From JAUZQZ01 sp964624255 (GTDB lineage: Bacteria > Pseudomonadota > Zetaproteobacteria > Mariprofundales > Mariprofundaceae), in NCBI GenBank assembly GCA_964624255.1, contig CAZUWV010000001.1, positions 15,628 to 79,627 of the forward strand: a stretch of 64,000 nucleotides of DNA, given 5' to 3'. Under the pieces are notes generated by a model, which was not told the origin of the DNA, did no database searches, and saw nothing but the letters and a program-made list of their open reading frames with translations. How positions within the stretch are numbered: position 1 is the first letter of the stretch; each line of letters opens with the position of its first letter. Positions 34,381-42,789 of the stretch are shown here, one piece after another. A program made the translations under genes and the position numbers.

Positions 34381-35541
34381 CTATTCTTCCGCGAAACCGG
34401 CTTTCGCCAGTTCCGAGGCTACGGAAAATGCTCCCTTGACCACCACGCGATCGCCTGCCGCTAGCCCTTGCAGTACCGGGATACGCCCCATGCTGGCGGT
34501 GCCCGCACGCACCTCTCTGCGCTGGTAATGTCCCGGTGCTTTCTCCACGAATACAATCAATTTCCCGCCCTCGCGCTGGAATGCCTCGCGTGGAAGCAGC
34601 AAGGCCTTTTTGCCAGTTTCTGCATGAATCTCAACATCCACGAACATGCCGGGATACAGGGTAGTATTCGCATCCTTCACTTCCAGACGGACGCCTGCGG
34701 TGCGGGTCGCTGCATCCAGTCGCGGATGAATATTGATCACCTTCCCGACGTAACGGTGGCGTCCGTTTTTCGATATGATCGTTGCGGTTTGCCCCATCCT
34801 GACGGTTGAAAGTTGCATTGCGGGGATCCTGGCTTCCACCCAGAGCGTTTGGGTATCGGCGATTTGTATGAGAAGCGTTCCTGCCGCAAGATGTTGCCCC
34901 AAACGAAAATTATCCGCGACAATAACACCAGAACGCGATGCCCGGAGCGTCAATTGACCATAATCGCTATGTCTGATCAATGTATCTATATCCCGGCCTC
35001 TCAGACCATAGGAGGCAAGCGTCGCGCGGGCTGCCGCCAGAGCCGCATGGTTGGACTGGTGGATACTTTCCGCCTGTTGCAAACGAGCCTGAGACACAAT
35101 TTTCTGTTCCGCGAGTCCCTTCATGCGCACCAAGTCCTGGCGACTCTTGCGGTGTTCCGCCTCGGCGCGAAGGAACCCGGCTTCGGCCTGGGCCAGAGCT
35201 GTGCTCGTTAGCGTTATCAGTTTTTGTCCCCGTTTTACCCGGTCACCCAGACGAACATAGCGTGCATGCACCACGCCACCGACAAGGCTGGTGACATCAA
35301 TCAGGCGATAGGCGTTAAAAGCTACCGTCCCCGGTGCGCGAACGAGTTCCGTATCGGACTGTGGTCTCAACGTTTCCACTTTCAAGCCGATTTGCTTGAT
35401 TTGTTCGGCAGTCAAGTGAACTTCACCAGCCTGTTCCTGATGGGTTGTATCTTGAGCGCGACCGTTTCCTTCGGCCATAGCGGGCGGTGCGGAAATGCCG
35501 GATAACGTAAGCAAGGATATAAGGGTCAACAGTATGTTCAT
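34381..35541 (-). CDS. Efflux periplasmic adaptor protein (CzcB/CusB family)
   Basis: 386 residues from the ATG at 35541, which overlaps the upstream stop (ATGA) and has AAGGA before it; the frame extends upstream but without a signal peptide. A signal peptide ends near AMA-EG. Then come the barrel-sandwich halves (VHARYVRLGDRVKRGQKL, SGVIVADNFRLGQHLAAGT), an alpha-helical hairpin (about residues 110-180) and a beta-barrel/membrane-proximal part (YPGMFVDVEI, VVVKGAF). It joins the pump to the outer-membrane channel. No N-terminal His-rich or Met-rich metal site is obvious. Confidence 0.9.
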   Translation of the reverse strand: MNILLTLISLLTLSGISAPPAMAEGNGRAQDTTHQEQAGEVHLTAEQIKQIGLKVETLRPQSDTELVRAPGTVAFNAYRLIDVTSLVGGVVHARYVRLGDRVKRGQKLITLTSTALAQAEAGFLRAEAEHRKSRQDLVRMKGLAEQKIVSQARLQQAESIHQSNHAALAAARATLASYGLRGRDIDTLIRHSDYGQLTLRASRSGVIVADNFRLGQHLAAGTLLIQIADTQTLWVEARIPAMQLSTVRMGQTATIISKNGRHRYVGKVINIHPRLDAATRTAGVRLEVKDANTTLYPGMFVDVEIHAETGKKALLLPREAFQREGGKLIVFVEKAPGHYQRREVRAGTASMGRIPVLQGLAAGDRVVVKGAFSVASELAKAGFAEE

Positions 35542-36791
35542 GGCTGGATTCCTTTGAGGATATATTCGGGGTGGCCGAGCACTTCGGCCAGGCGGATACG
35601 CGTCAGCCACATTTGTTTGAGCAGCTCGAAACGGGTTGTGCGCGCCTGGAGGCTGCGATCGAGGTAGATGACGAAGTCGGAGAGGTCCATCTCACCGTTT
35701 TCATAGGCTGTTTGAGCCAGACGAATGTTGTTTTCCACCACCGGCGTTTGCCCTTGCTGAAACGAGATGAAGGTTCCGGCCGCGACCGCATATTCACGCA
35801 TGGCCGTAGTGACTTCCCGCTTTAATTTTACGACGCTCCATTGTTCCATATCCTTTATGCGCTCACGTCTGGCAATGGCTGCCTTATAGGCCCCCGCGTG
35901 GGAATTAAGTATAGGGAGAGGGAATTTCACGGTCAGTCCGAGAAGGTGATCATTGCTATCCCGGCCTGTAAACAGGTTGAGCGTGGGATCGGGGACGCGG
36001 TCAAGACCCGCCAGTTGTGCCCTGGCTTCACCTGCCCTGGTATCGGCCCTCACCGCCTGAAGGTCTGGCCGGGAAGCCAAAGCCAGCCGCACGGCGTTTG
36101 CCGGCGGCTTCCAGCCCGGATTCAGGGTTGGAAGGATTACATTAATATTCTGTCCTCTTTTTCCCGGCAGACCCAGAGCGTTGGCCATGTTCTCTTCGGC
36201 CCCCAGATAGCGCTGCCTTGACCGGGCGGCCATGGCCAATGCGTTGGCGAAGGATGCACGAGCGAGGTTGACATCCAGCATATTCTTTTCACCGGCCTTG
36301 AAGCCCTGCCGTACGGCCTTGAGCAGTCGCTGCATAATCTTCTTCTGTTGTCGCCGAATACTTTCGGTCTGTATGGAAAAATTCAGCATGGTCGCTGCCC
36401 GTGCGGCGGCGGCCATGCGCCGCTGGCGCACATCCCTGGCGCTCTCTTCTGCCGCATCCAGCTCTGCCCTGGCCGCCTCACTCCTACTGGAACGTTTACC
36501 TGGGATCTCGATCCTTTGTGACAAGAATACGAAATAATCAAAATAAATATGACTTCGGTCCGCCAGCCGCCTGCGCCGCAGTCGAAACCGCACTTCCGGG
36601 TTGTAGGCGTAGGCCGACTTCTCGGTCAGCATGCCTTCAGCCGCCGCTACACCCTGCTCGGCCATACGCACATCGGGATGCGCATCTCCCGCCTGTTGCA
36701 TGGCTTTTTCGAGCGTAATTGATTCGGCATGTACCGCGGGCTGTAAAAATAGCAGCCCTACGCATGCCATGGTCATATGATAGATTCGCAC
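35538..36791 (-). CDS. Outer-membrane efflux channel (CzcC/TolC family)
   Basis: 417 residues starting with GTG at 36791, with GGGGG about 6 bases upstream. A signal peptide ends near VHA-ES. The rest has the two OEP repeats (about 25-205 and 210-410) rich in long helices, with AARAATMLNFSIQTESI, AEENMANALGLPG and ASRPDLQAVRADTRAGEA typical of CzcC-like channels. It forms the exit duct of the metal efflux complex. It is the first of the three structural genes and overlaps the adaptor gene by 4 bases. Confidence 0.9.
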   Translation of the reverse strand: MRIYHMTMACVGLLFLQPAVHAESITLEKAMQQAGDAHPDVRMAEQGVAAAEGMLTEKSAYAYNPEVRFRLRRRRLADRSHIYFDYFVFLSQRIEIPGKRSSRSEAARAELDAAEESARDVRQRRMAAAARAATMLNFSIQTESIRRQQKKIMQRLLKAVRQGFKAGEKNMLDVNLARASFANALAMAARSRQRYLGAEENMANALGLPGKRGQNINVILPTLNPGWKPPANAVRLALASRPDLQAVRADTRAGEARAQLAGLDRVPDPTLNLFTGRDSNDHLLGLTVKFPLPILNSHAGAYKAAIARRERIKDMEQWSVVKLKREVTTAMREYAVAAGTFISFQQGQTPVVENNIRLAQTAYENGEMDLSDFVIYLDRSLQARTTRFELLKQMWLTRIRLAEVLGHPEYILKGIQP

Positions 36792-36961
36792 AGTTTCCCC
36801 CTGTGATAAAATTTTGAAGAGCGGGGAAGCTGAAAAACGGGCCCGGTATGTGCCGGAAGTGGGCTATATAGAAACCTTGAGGCTTTGCCTAATCCAGATG
36901 TTTTTTACAAACAATGCGCGATTGTTACAGCAGCTCATAATCTCCGGTCCAGACCCGAATT
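36792..36961. other. Gap between czcI-like gene and czcC
   Basis: 170 bases on the path of the minus-strand efflux operon. TTTATCACAGGGGGAAACT just before the czcC start holds its ribosome binding site. I see no gene or clear terminator, so the small upstream gene and czcCBA could share a transcript. Confidence 0.4.
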
Positions 36962-37279
36962 TCAGCCGTGCAACAATCTTGGAGGGTGTTCGATCAGGTG
37001 GGGTATGTTAACGAGGCTGAGTGTTGCCAGGTGATAAATCCGTTCAGGAGGCGTCGCAGCGTCACGCATGGAAAAAGGAGCCTGATCCGTAAATACATGA
37101 GACGATGCATGGATCTGGCACACCCGGTCCATTGAGTCCGCGCCATGACCACTTTCATCGCTGCGCGAATGGGCAATCTGGCCCGCCGTTCCGTCCATGT
37201 GGTCCATATGAATATCAATTCCGCATGTGAACATGGACAGTTGCAGCCCCAGAAAAGCGATTAACGCCAAGGTACGCAT
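36962..37279 (-). CDS. Small exported CzcI-like metal-resistance protein
   Basis: 105 residues. A signal-like start (MRTLALIAFLGLQLSMFTCG) is followed by a His/Met/Asp-rich mature part (HMDHMDG, HSRSDESGHGADSMDRVCQIHASSH) and a C-terminus ending LIEHPPRLLHG. Small secreted proteins with scattered His and Cys and an ERPPR-like tail precede many czc operons (CzcI); this assignment is by resemblance and position, not a firm match. A TATAAT at 37291-37296 on this strand lies only 11 bases before the ATG, which would give an almost leaderless mRNA if used. Confidence 0.6.
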   Translation of the reverse strand: MRTLALIAFLGLQLSMFTCGIDIHMDHMDGTAGQIAHSRSDESGHGADSMDRVCQIHASSHVFTDQAPFSMRDAATPPERIYHLATLSLVNIPHLIEHPPRLLHG

Positions 37280-37310
37280 ATCGGAACTATATTATACGGG
37301 CAGCGCTGAA

Positions 37311-38303
37311 TCAATAAGACCTTTGTGCCGAAAAATCCGCCAGTTCAGCGAGAAGCCGGAGCATTTGCGCGTTCCCATGGTTGGGCAGGGCATGCTTGGC
37401 TCGCCCTGCATATTCCAGCGCTGCCGCGAGGCAGCGGTCTACCCCCCCCGCATCGTTTACCGCGCGGCGCACCATCGTCCTTTCGCCTTTAGCATACGAC
37501 CCTCGTTCCGCGATACCGATAACAATATCACTCAGCGCAGTATCTCTGGCCATGGCGTGAATCAGCGGCATGGTGATTTTCCCCTCCTCCAGGTCATGCC
37601 CTACAGGTTTACCCACATCCTGCACCTCGGCCGCATAATCCAGAGCATCGTCCACCAACTGGAATGCGACGCCCAGACACATACCATATTCCGCCATACG
37701 TTTGATCACATTCTCATCCTGTCCGCTGATGCGCGCGCCAATCTCGGCCGCAGCGGAAAACAGGATGGCAGTCTTGCGCTCGATGACTTCCAGATATTCG
37801 GCTTCACTCATTTCCAGGTAAAAGGTGCGTACCAGCTGTAAAACCTCACCTTCGGCCAGCGTATTCGATACTGTTGAAAGTAAGCTCAGAATATCTATTT
37901 GATCGTTTCCCACCATCATCTCGAACGCGCGCGAAAACAGAAAGTCGCCCACCAGTACACTGGCCTGGTTACCCCATACGCCATTTGCGGATGGCGCACC
38001 GCGACGTATCCCCGAAGAATCAACGACGTCGTCGTGCAACAAGGAGGCGGTATGCAGAAATTCCACGACTACGGCCAGCGGAATATGGCGTTCCCCCTGG
38101 TAGTCAAAGAGCTTGGCGGACAGGATGCAGAGCAGGGGACGAAGACGCTTGCCGCCACTATCGACAATGTAATTGCCAATAGCGGGAATCATCATTACAT
38201 CCGAATTGAGCTGTTCGCGGATGCAATTATCCACCGCTCGAAGCTCATCGGCGCAAAGCTCTGCAACCTTCTTATGTGGATTCAATATGTTGTCAGTATT
38301 CAC
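37311..38303 (-). CDS. ispB: Octaprenyl diphosphate synthase
   Basis: 330 residues. The first aspartate-rich motif LLHDDVVDSSGIRRGAPSAN and the second FQLVDDALDY, with GGKRLRPLLC and a WGNQASVLVGDFLFSRAF segment, identify a long-chain trans-polyprenyl synthase. It makes the side chain of ubiquinone. The start at 38303 gives the usual length. It is transcribed away from rpiA, with a 560-base repeat-filled gap between. Confidence 0.94.
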   Translation of the reverse strand: MNTDNILNPHKKVAELCADELRAVDNCIREQLNSDVMMIPAIGNYIVDSGGKRLRPLLCILSAKLFDYQGERHIPLAVVVEFLHTASLLHDDVVDSSGIRRGAPSANGVWGNQASVLVGDFLFSRAFEMMVGNDQIDILSLLSTVSNTLAEGEVLQLVRTFYLEMSEAEYLEVIERKTAILFSAAAEIGARISGQDENVIKRMAEYGMCLGVAFQLVDDALDYAAEVQDVGKPVGHDLEEGKITMPLIHAMARDTALSDIVIGIAERGSYAKGERTMVRRAVNDAGGVDRCLAAALEYAGRAKHALPNHGNAQMLRLLAELADFSAQRSY

Positions 38304-38393
38304 CTTGCGCGCATCGTAAGGCGATACGCACCGAGGTCAAGGTCGACTGGCTTCTCGCATACGAGGAGGCTGTGTGGAAACATGCTCTTGCCT

Positions 38394-38608
38394 TAGAGCC
38401 TCTGGCAAAACTTGCGGGCGGCGATTGGCTCCCCTACGTTGGCCCTCAGAGCTTACGCCCCGCCCTTATGGACGTTTAAACGGCCTACGGCCTTTTTGTC
38501 CGCACTGGGATTTCGGTCCATGGAACCACCATGCACCTCATTCTATCCCGAAAATGGAATCAACGCGGGATGGCCGCTCATCCACCCAGAGTTTTGCAAG
38601 AGGCTCAT
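38394..38608 (-). repeat. R2 element, copy 1
   Basis: The left end GAGCCTCTGGCAAAACT (38396) and right end GAGTTTTGCAAGAGGCTC (38589-38606) are terminal inverted repeats. The interior, including TCCATGGAACCACCATGCAC and TCATTCTATCCCGAAAATGG, matches the R2 copies at 55045 and 56714 in the opposite orientation, with extra GC-rich sequence like that at 55045. Confidence 0.8.
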
Positions 38609-38679
38609 TGTTTACAATATACTGCCACACTCCGAGCTTCCGCCACACAAAATCTGCTGCAATATTTTTTGTGGGGGCT

Positions 38680-38740
38680 CCGGTTATTTCTTTGTTTGCA
38701 CTGAACCCCCCGCTGGCCGTCCGCATGTATGGCTTGTGCG
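38680..38740 (+). repeat. R1 core fragment
   Basis: GGTTATTTCTTTGTTTGCAC, GAACCCCCCGCTGGCCGTCC and GCATGTATGGCTTG follow the R1 core with scattered changes. Terminal repeats are not clearly present, so this is a decayed or partial copy lying next to an R2 element. Confidence 0.55.
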
Positions 38741-38863
38741 TAAAGGACAGATGATGCGGCTCGTGCTGCGAGGGTTGACACCTCGCTCTTCCGTCCTGCC
38801 CCCGCGATGGTTCAATCATGTCTGATTTTGGGCTAATATTGTCCTCACGCAAAGGAGGCAATG

Positions 38864-39532
38864 ATGACTCAGGATGAAATGAAGCGGCAGGTGGCCGAGG
38901 CAGCGCTGGAATATGTCGAGGAGGGTGCCATCATTGGTGTGGGTACGGGCTCCACGGCCAATATGTTTATTGATGCGCTGGCGGCGATGAAAACCGGCAT
39001 CAGGGGCGCGGTGGCCAGTTCCGAAGTCACTGCCGGGCGCTTGCGCCGTCACGGTATACCTGTGTTGGATTTGAATGAGGCGCTGGAGCAGGTGGGTTCT
39101 TTGTCCACATATGTCGATGGCGCTGATGAATTTGACGCCAACAAGAATGTGACCAAGGGCGGTGGTGGCGCATTGACGCGTGAGAAGATTACGGCCGCAG
39201 CCAGCGAACAGTTTGTCTGTATCGTAGATGAAACGAAGCGAGTTGAATATTTGGGCGTATTTCCGCTACCCGTTGAGGTGATCCCGATGGCACGGAAGCT
39301 GGTGGCGGACATGGCCGCGAAGCTCGGAGGGAATCCTGTATTGCGCGATAATTTCACTACGGATAACGGCAATATAATCATTGATATTCATGGCCTGAAA
39401 ATTACTGACCCTCGTGCTATGGAAGATGACCTGAACAGTGTTCCGGGGGTAGTGACCAATGGTATTTTCTCACACCAGCGTGCGGATGTCGTATTGATGG
39501 GCACGCCGGGCGGCGTGGAAACGATTGTCTAG
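38864..39532 (+). CDS. rpiA: Ribose-5-phosphate isomerase A
   Basis: 222 residues from the second of two adjacent ATGs; GGAGG is 5 bases before this one and only 2 before the first (38861). RpiA motifs are GVGTGSTANMFIDAL, SSEVTAGRLRRHGI, YVDGADEFDANKNVTKGGGGALTREKI, split here for length as DGADEFD and KGGGGALTREK with the catalytic residues. It interconverts ribose 5- and ribulose 5-phosphate. Its TAG stop is also the first three bases of an R1 terminus (TAGCCTGGACT). Confidence 0.96.
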   Translation: MTQDEMKRQVAEAALEYVEEGAIIGVGTGSTANMFIDALAAMKTGIRGAVASSEVTAGRLRRHGIPVLDLNEALEQVGSLSTYVDGADEFDANKNVTKGGGGALTREKITAAASEQFVCIVDETKRVEYLGVFPLPVEVIPMARKLVADMAAKLGGNPVLRDNFTTDNGNIIIDIHGLKITDPRAMEDDLNSVPGVVTNGIFSHQRADVVLMGTPGGVETIV

Positions 39533-39763
39533 CCTGGACTCTTGAGTAACTAAATCGTAGGCGCTTGATTTTGTTACTCTCGGATTGGGCGCCGCGAAGC
39601 GGGGTGAGTCGCTATTCGTAAATACTGCCATGCCCTTGAGCCTCTTGCAAAACTCATGAGCGGTAATCCCTCGTCGGTCGTCCGTATGCATGGCTACGGT
39701 CTCTCTCCTTGGAATCCGCTGCGAACAAAGGCCCGGCGCAATCACCATGGTGATTCATGCCTG
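39530..39763 (+). repeat. Composite R1 element with an R2 end embedded
   Basis: It begins TAGCCTGGACT at the rpiA stop, then carries about 65 bases of other sequence with a GAGTAAC/GTTACTC hairpin, an R1 left part (GCTATTCGTAAATACTGCC), then GAGCCTCTTGCAAAACTC (an R2 terminus, 39638-39655) where R1 normally has about 21 other bases, then the R1 core from AATCCCTCGTCGG and a right end GTGATTCATGCCTG. It is a mosaic of the two families and fills the gap before the TVP38-like gene. Confidence 0.75.
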
Positions 39764-39880
39764 ATGTAATGAGGCATTTATTCTGTCGACCAAGCTGCAT
39801 CAGGTCAAACAGGGAACAACAATGATGGGTACACACCCGCGATATGAGATGAGTCAGCTGCGCGAACCGGAGTTACGGAT

Positions 39881-40597
39881 ATGAGTCATACAAGCAGATA
39901 TTCCAGCCTTCCGTGGCGACGCGTCGTACCGTTGCTGGCGCTTGTCGCTGGCCTGGCGATATTTTTCACTCTTGGTATGAATCGTTATCTGAGTTTTTCG
40001 GCATTGGGAGAACACCGCGTAGTGTTACTGAACTGGGTCGGCGCCCACCCCCTGCTCGCACCGCTTATCTATATGCTGATTTATGTTCTTGTGGCGGTAT
40101 TCTCGCTACCCGGCGGGGCGGTAATGACTATCAGCGGTGGCTTCCTGTTCGGCGCGATGGCAGGAGGTGTCTATGCCGTAAGCGGAGCAACACTGGGGGC
40201 CGTGGCGCTGTTCCTGACTGCCAAGACATCGCTGGGGGACTACCTGCTGGCCAGGACTGGTCCCGCCATCAGGAAGATGCAGTCCGGGTTTGAGGAGGAT
40301 GCGTTCAGTTACATGTTTGTATTGCGCCTGGTTCCCCTGTTTCCGTTTTTTCTGGTAAATCTGGCTCCGGCATTTCTTGGTGTATCTCTGCGCGTGTATC
40401 TCATTGCCACGTTTTTCGGCATCATGCCCGGAACATTTGTGTATGCCCTTGTCGGCGCAGGTTTGGGTAGCGTGTTTGACCATGGCGGAACATTTACGCT
40501 GGCGGGTGTGATGACGCCGCGAATGATTGCGGCGATGGCAGGTCTGGGCTTGCTGGCGCTGGTACCAGTAGTCTATAAGAAGATGAAGGGAAGGTGA
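39881..40597 (+). CDS. TVP38/TMEM64 (DedA-like, VTT domain) membrane protein
   Basis: 238 residues with about six hydrophobic segments. The VTT-domain hallmarks are PGGAVMTISGGFLFG, a central amphipathic part with a long FLTAKTSLGDYLL helix, and FVLRLVPLFPFFLVNLAPAFLGV. Proteins of this superfamily act as lipid scramblases or transporters; the substrate here is unknown. It is followed 134 bases later by a flavoprotein reductase gene on the same strand, a pairing seen in other bacteria. Confidence 0.85.
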   Translation: MSHTSRYSSLPWRRVVPLLALVAGLAIFFTLGMNRYLSFSALGEHRVVLLNWVGAHPLLAPLIYMLIYVLVAVFSLPGGAVMTISGGFLFGAMAGGVYAVSGATLGAVALFLTAKTSLGDYLLARTGPAIRKMQSGFEEDAFSYMFVLRLVPLFPFFLVNLAPAFLGVSLRVYLIATFFGIMPGTFVYALVGAGLGSVFDHGGTFTLAGVMTPRMIAAMAGLGLLALVPVVYKKMKGR

Positions 40598-40634
40598 CGA
40601 CTCGGATAGTCTTCCCCCGACGCGTTCGATAGCT

Positions 40635-40676
40635 AGGAGCCTGTCGGACTTATGGGAAATCTGCTGCGCGGCAGGG
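40635..40676. repeat. R3 short repeat, second copy
   Basis: AGGAGCCTGTCGGACTTATG followed by GGAAATCTGCTGCGCGGCAG is the reverse complement of the R3 unit at 3749-3797 with few changes. It lies between the TVP38-like gene and the reductase gene. The copy lacks the second hairpin arm, ending GGCAGGGAAG. Confidence 0.65.
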
Positions 40677-40731
40677 AAGCGGTCCAAAACATCCTGATTT
40701 TTCGTTACATAGTTATAAGGGGAGGAGATAC

Positions 40732-42153
40732 GTGGGTAGCCTGTTGAAGGTAGATGTTTGTATCATTGGTGCCGGGGCTGGCGGCCTGTCGGTTGCAGCG
40801 GGGGCTTCCCGAATGGGAGCCATGGTCGCGCTGGTCGAAAAAGGCGAGATGGGCGGCGACTGCCTGAATACCGGCTGCGTGCCATCCAAGGCGTTATTGG
40901 CTGCGGGTGAGAAAGCGCAGGCCGTGCGCGATGCGCGACACTTTGGAGTTCGGGCCGACGAGCCTGCGGTGGATTGGGTCGGAGTTAACCGGCATGTGCA
41001 TCAGGTGATTGGCAGGATTGCACCGAATGATTCTCAGAAACGTTTTGAAGGTTTTGGCGTCAAGGTAATACGTGCTGCCGGAAAATTTATTGATGAGCGC
41101 ACGCTTCAGGCTGGGAACGTGACCATTCGTGCTAAATACTTCGTTATCGCCACGGGTTCATCCCCTTTTGTACCGCCGATTGAGGGGCTAAATAATGTAG
41201 ATTACTTTACCAATGAGAATATCTTCGATAATAAAGAGGCGATAGACCATCTTATTGTCATCGGTGGCGGTCCAATTGGCATGGAAATGGCGCAGGCACA
41301 TCGTCGTTTGGGAGCGAGAGTTACCGTGATGGAAGTGGCCCGTCTTCTGGTCAAGGATGATCCGGAGCTGGCCGGGGTGGTTATCGGGCGCTTGCGGAAG
41401 GAGGGTATTATCTTCCTTGAAGGTGGGCGCCACCTCCGGTTTGAGAAAACAGGGGAGGCTATCGCCGCTTATTGTGAAATGGATGATGGCAAGCAGTGCG
41501 TACACGGATCACATCTTCTGATTGCAACCGGCCGTCGTGCCAATGTGGGAGGTCTGAATTTAGAGGTGGCGGGCGTAAAATACTCGCCACGCGGAGTGGA
41601 GGTGGATGCGCACCTGCGTTCGTCCAACAGGCGCATTTTTGCTATTGGCGATGTCGCTGGTCCTTATCAGTTCACCCATATGGCGGCTTATCAGGCGGGC
41701 ATCGTGATCCGTAATATTCTGTTCAAACTCCCGGCGAAAGTGGATTATTCGGCTGTTCCGTGGGTAACATATACCGACCCGGAGTTGGCGCATGTAGGGG
41801 TGTCCGAGGCTGATGCAAAACGGACCGGCATGCCGGTCCGTGTGCTGCGCTGGACATTTGAGGAGAACGATCGGGCGCAGGCGGAACGGCGTACGGAGGG
41901 AGTGATCAAGGTCGTTATTGCCAGAAATGGGCGGATTCTGGGCACGACCATGGTTGGAATTCACGCAGGAGAACTGATTCAGTCGTGGGTTTTGGCTATT
42001 GGTCAAAAGATGAAGATTGGTGCCATGGCAAGTATGATTGCGCCGTACCCGACTCTGGGGGAGGTAAATAAGCGTATCGCCGGAAGCTACTATATCTCCT
42101 CATTGTTCTCGAAGCGCACGCGAAGCGTTGTGCGTTTTTTGTTACGTTTCTAG
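40732..42153 (+). CDS. FAD-dependent pyridine nucleotide-disulfide oxidoreductase (mercuric reductase/lipoamide dehydrogenase-like)
   Basis: 473 residues from the GTG at 40732, with GGGGAGGAG upstream. FAD-binding GAGAGGLSVAAG, redox-active GGDCLNTGCVPSKA (Cys44 and Cys49), NAD(P)-binding GGGPIGMEMAQAHRRLG and the ATGRRANVGGL and AIGDVAG motifs are intact. The C-terminal motif reads APYPTLGE, with Tyr where lipoamide dehydrogenases have the catalytic His, and there is no vicinal Cys pair or N-terminal metal domain as in MerA. The substrate is thus unknown. It is paired with the TVP38-like gene. Confidence 0.85.
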   Translation: MGSLLKVDVCIIGAGAGGLSVAAGASRMGAMVALVEKGEMGGDCLNTGCVPSKALLAAGEKAQAVRDARHFGVRADEPAVDWVGVNRHVHQVIGRIAPNDSQKRFEGFGVKVIRAAGKFIDERTLQAGNVTIRAKYFVIATGSSPFVPPIEGLNNVDYFTNENIFDNKEAIDHLIVIGGGPIGMEMAQAHRRLGARVTVMEVARLLVKDDPELAGVVIGRLRKEGIIFLEGGRHLRFEKTGEAIAAYCEMDDGKQCVHGSHLLIATGRRANVGGLNLEVAGVKYSPRGVEVDAHLRSSNRRIFAIGDVAGPYQFTHMAAYQAGIVIRNILFKLPAKVDYSAVPWVTYTDPELAHVGVSEADAKRTGMPVRVLRWTFEENDRAQAERRTEGVIKVVIARNGRILGTTMVGIHAGELIQSWVLAIGQKMKIGAMASMIAPYPTLGEVNKRIAGSYYISSLFSKRTRSVVRFLLRF

Positions 42154-42178
42154 GGGCCTGGTCCTGGCTCGGGAGAAA

Positions 42179-42586
42179 TCATAGGCCACCGCTGATCTTC
42201 CAGCCCGCAGGCGTGCGTTTCAGCGATAATTCTTCGCGCTGCACCATTTTCCGCCAGTGGCCGCCCACGCACACCCTGAGCCGATAGGATTGTGCGCAAT
42301 CTGCATGTGTTCCGTCCACAAGATAAATTTGGCGATCGAATGAATGCATATCTAGCCTATCAAATTTATTGAACAGGTGAATCATCTGGGCGACAACCTC
42401 CACCTTGCTGCGGCCATGGTCCATGTAATCAGGTAAAATAAGGCCGGAATATGCACTAATATTGTGTGTCGTAATAGCTGCATCCCGTGCATCCAGAACA
42501 GCATTGACAGACGATTTTCCCGCTCCGCCGCACGCGGTAATGCCAAGGTACAAGAAGAATATCGACAGCCTTATCCCACCCGCCAT
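42179..42586 (-). CDS. Small lipoprotein with NTF2/SnoaL-like domain
   Basis: 135 residues from the ATG at 42586. The frame is open to 42760, but the extra codons are R1 sequence. A signal peptide with lipobox ITAC puts the acylated Cys at 19. The rest (VLDARDAAITTHNISAYSGL, DYMDHGRSKVEVVAQM, ADCAQSYRLRVCVGGHWRKM, GWKISGGL) has the pattern of an NTF2-like fold; no catalytic residues can be named. It lies on the same strand as bamD, separated by an R1 element. Confidence 0.65.
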   Translation of the reverse strand: MAGGIRLSIFFLYLGITACGGAGKSSVNAVLDARDAAITTHNISAYSGLILPDYMDHGRSKVEVVAQMIHLFNKFDRLDMHSFDRQIYLVDGTHADCAQSYRLRVCVGGHWRKMVQREELSLKRTPAGWKISGGL

Positions 42587-42623
42587 CCTCCGCCGAATGA
42601 TTGGCGACACGGAAACCTTTCCT

Positions 42624-42788
42624 ATCCTGCATTCTTCACAAATGCTGCTGCGTCCTTGCTTGTTCCGTTGTCCGCACCGAATTCCTTGTCGGTCGTCGGT
42701 ATGCGCGCTCACGGCCTCCTTCCTTGGAATCCGTTGCGAACAGAGGCCCGGTGCAATCATCGCGGCGATTCATGAATAATGCAGGCTA
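42624..42788 (+). repeat. R1 element, copy at bamD
   Basis: About 165 bases, from TCCTGCATTCTTCACAAATG to ATTCATGAATAATGCAGGCT. The core is close to the copy at 21411. The right terminus ends 2 bases before the bamD stop codon. The element lies between bamD and the small lipoprotein gene, both on the minus strand, so it sits in the latter's upstream region. Confidence 0.85.
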
Positions 42789-42789
42789 G

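Larger units (their letters stand above)
38304..38863. other. Gene-free gap with R2 and R1 elements
   Basis: 560 bases between divergent ispB and rpiA. It contains an R2 copy (38394-38608), an R1 core fragment (about 38680-38740), and unassigned sequence. A 137-codon open frame runs through it (38412-38825), but its sequence is just the repeats read in one frame, so I do not call it a gene. The rpiA ribosome binding site AAAGGAGG lies at 38851-38858. Confidence 0.65.

Noticed and set aside
38412..38825. 137-codon open frame on the plus strand before rpiA
   Set aside because: It reads through an R2 element and an R1 core fragment; the protein is Pro/Arg/Cys-rich with no recognisable domain or ribosome binding site, and parts recur wherever the repeats occur.
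42587..42760. N-terminal extension of the small lipoprotein frame
   Set aside because: The extra 58 codons are mostly R1 element sequence and would bury the signal peptide; the ATG at 42586 gives a proper lipoprotein.
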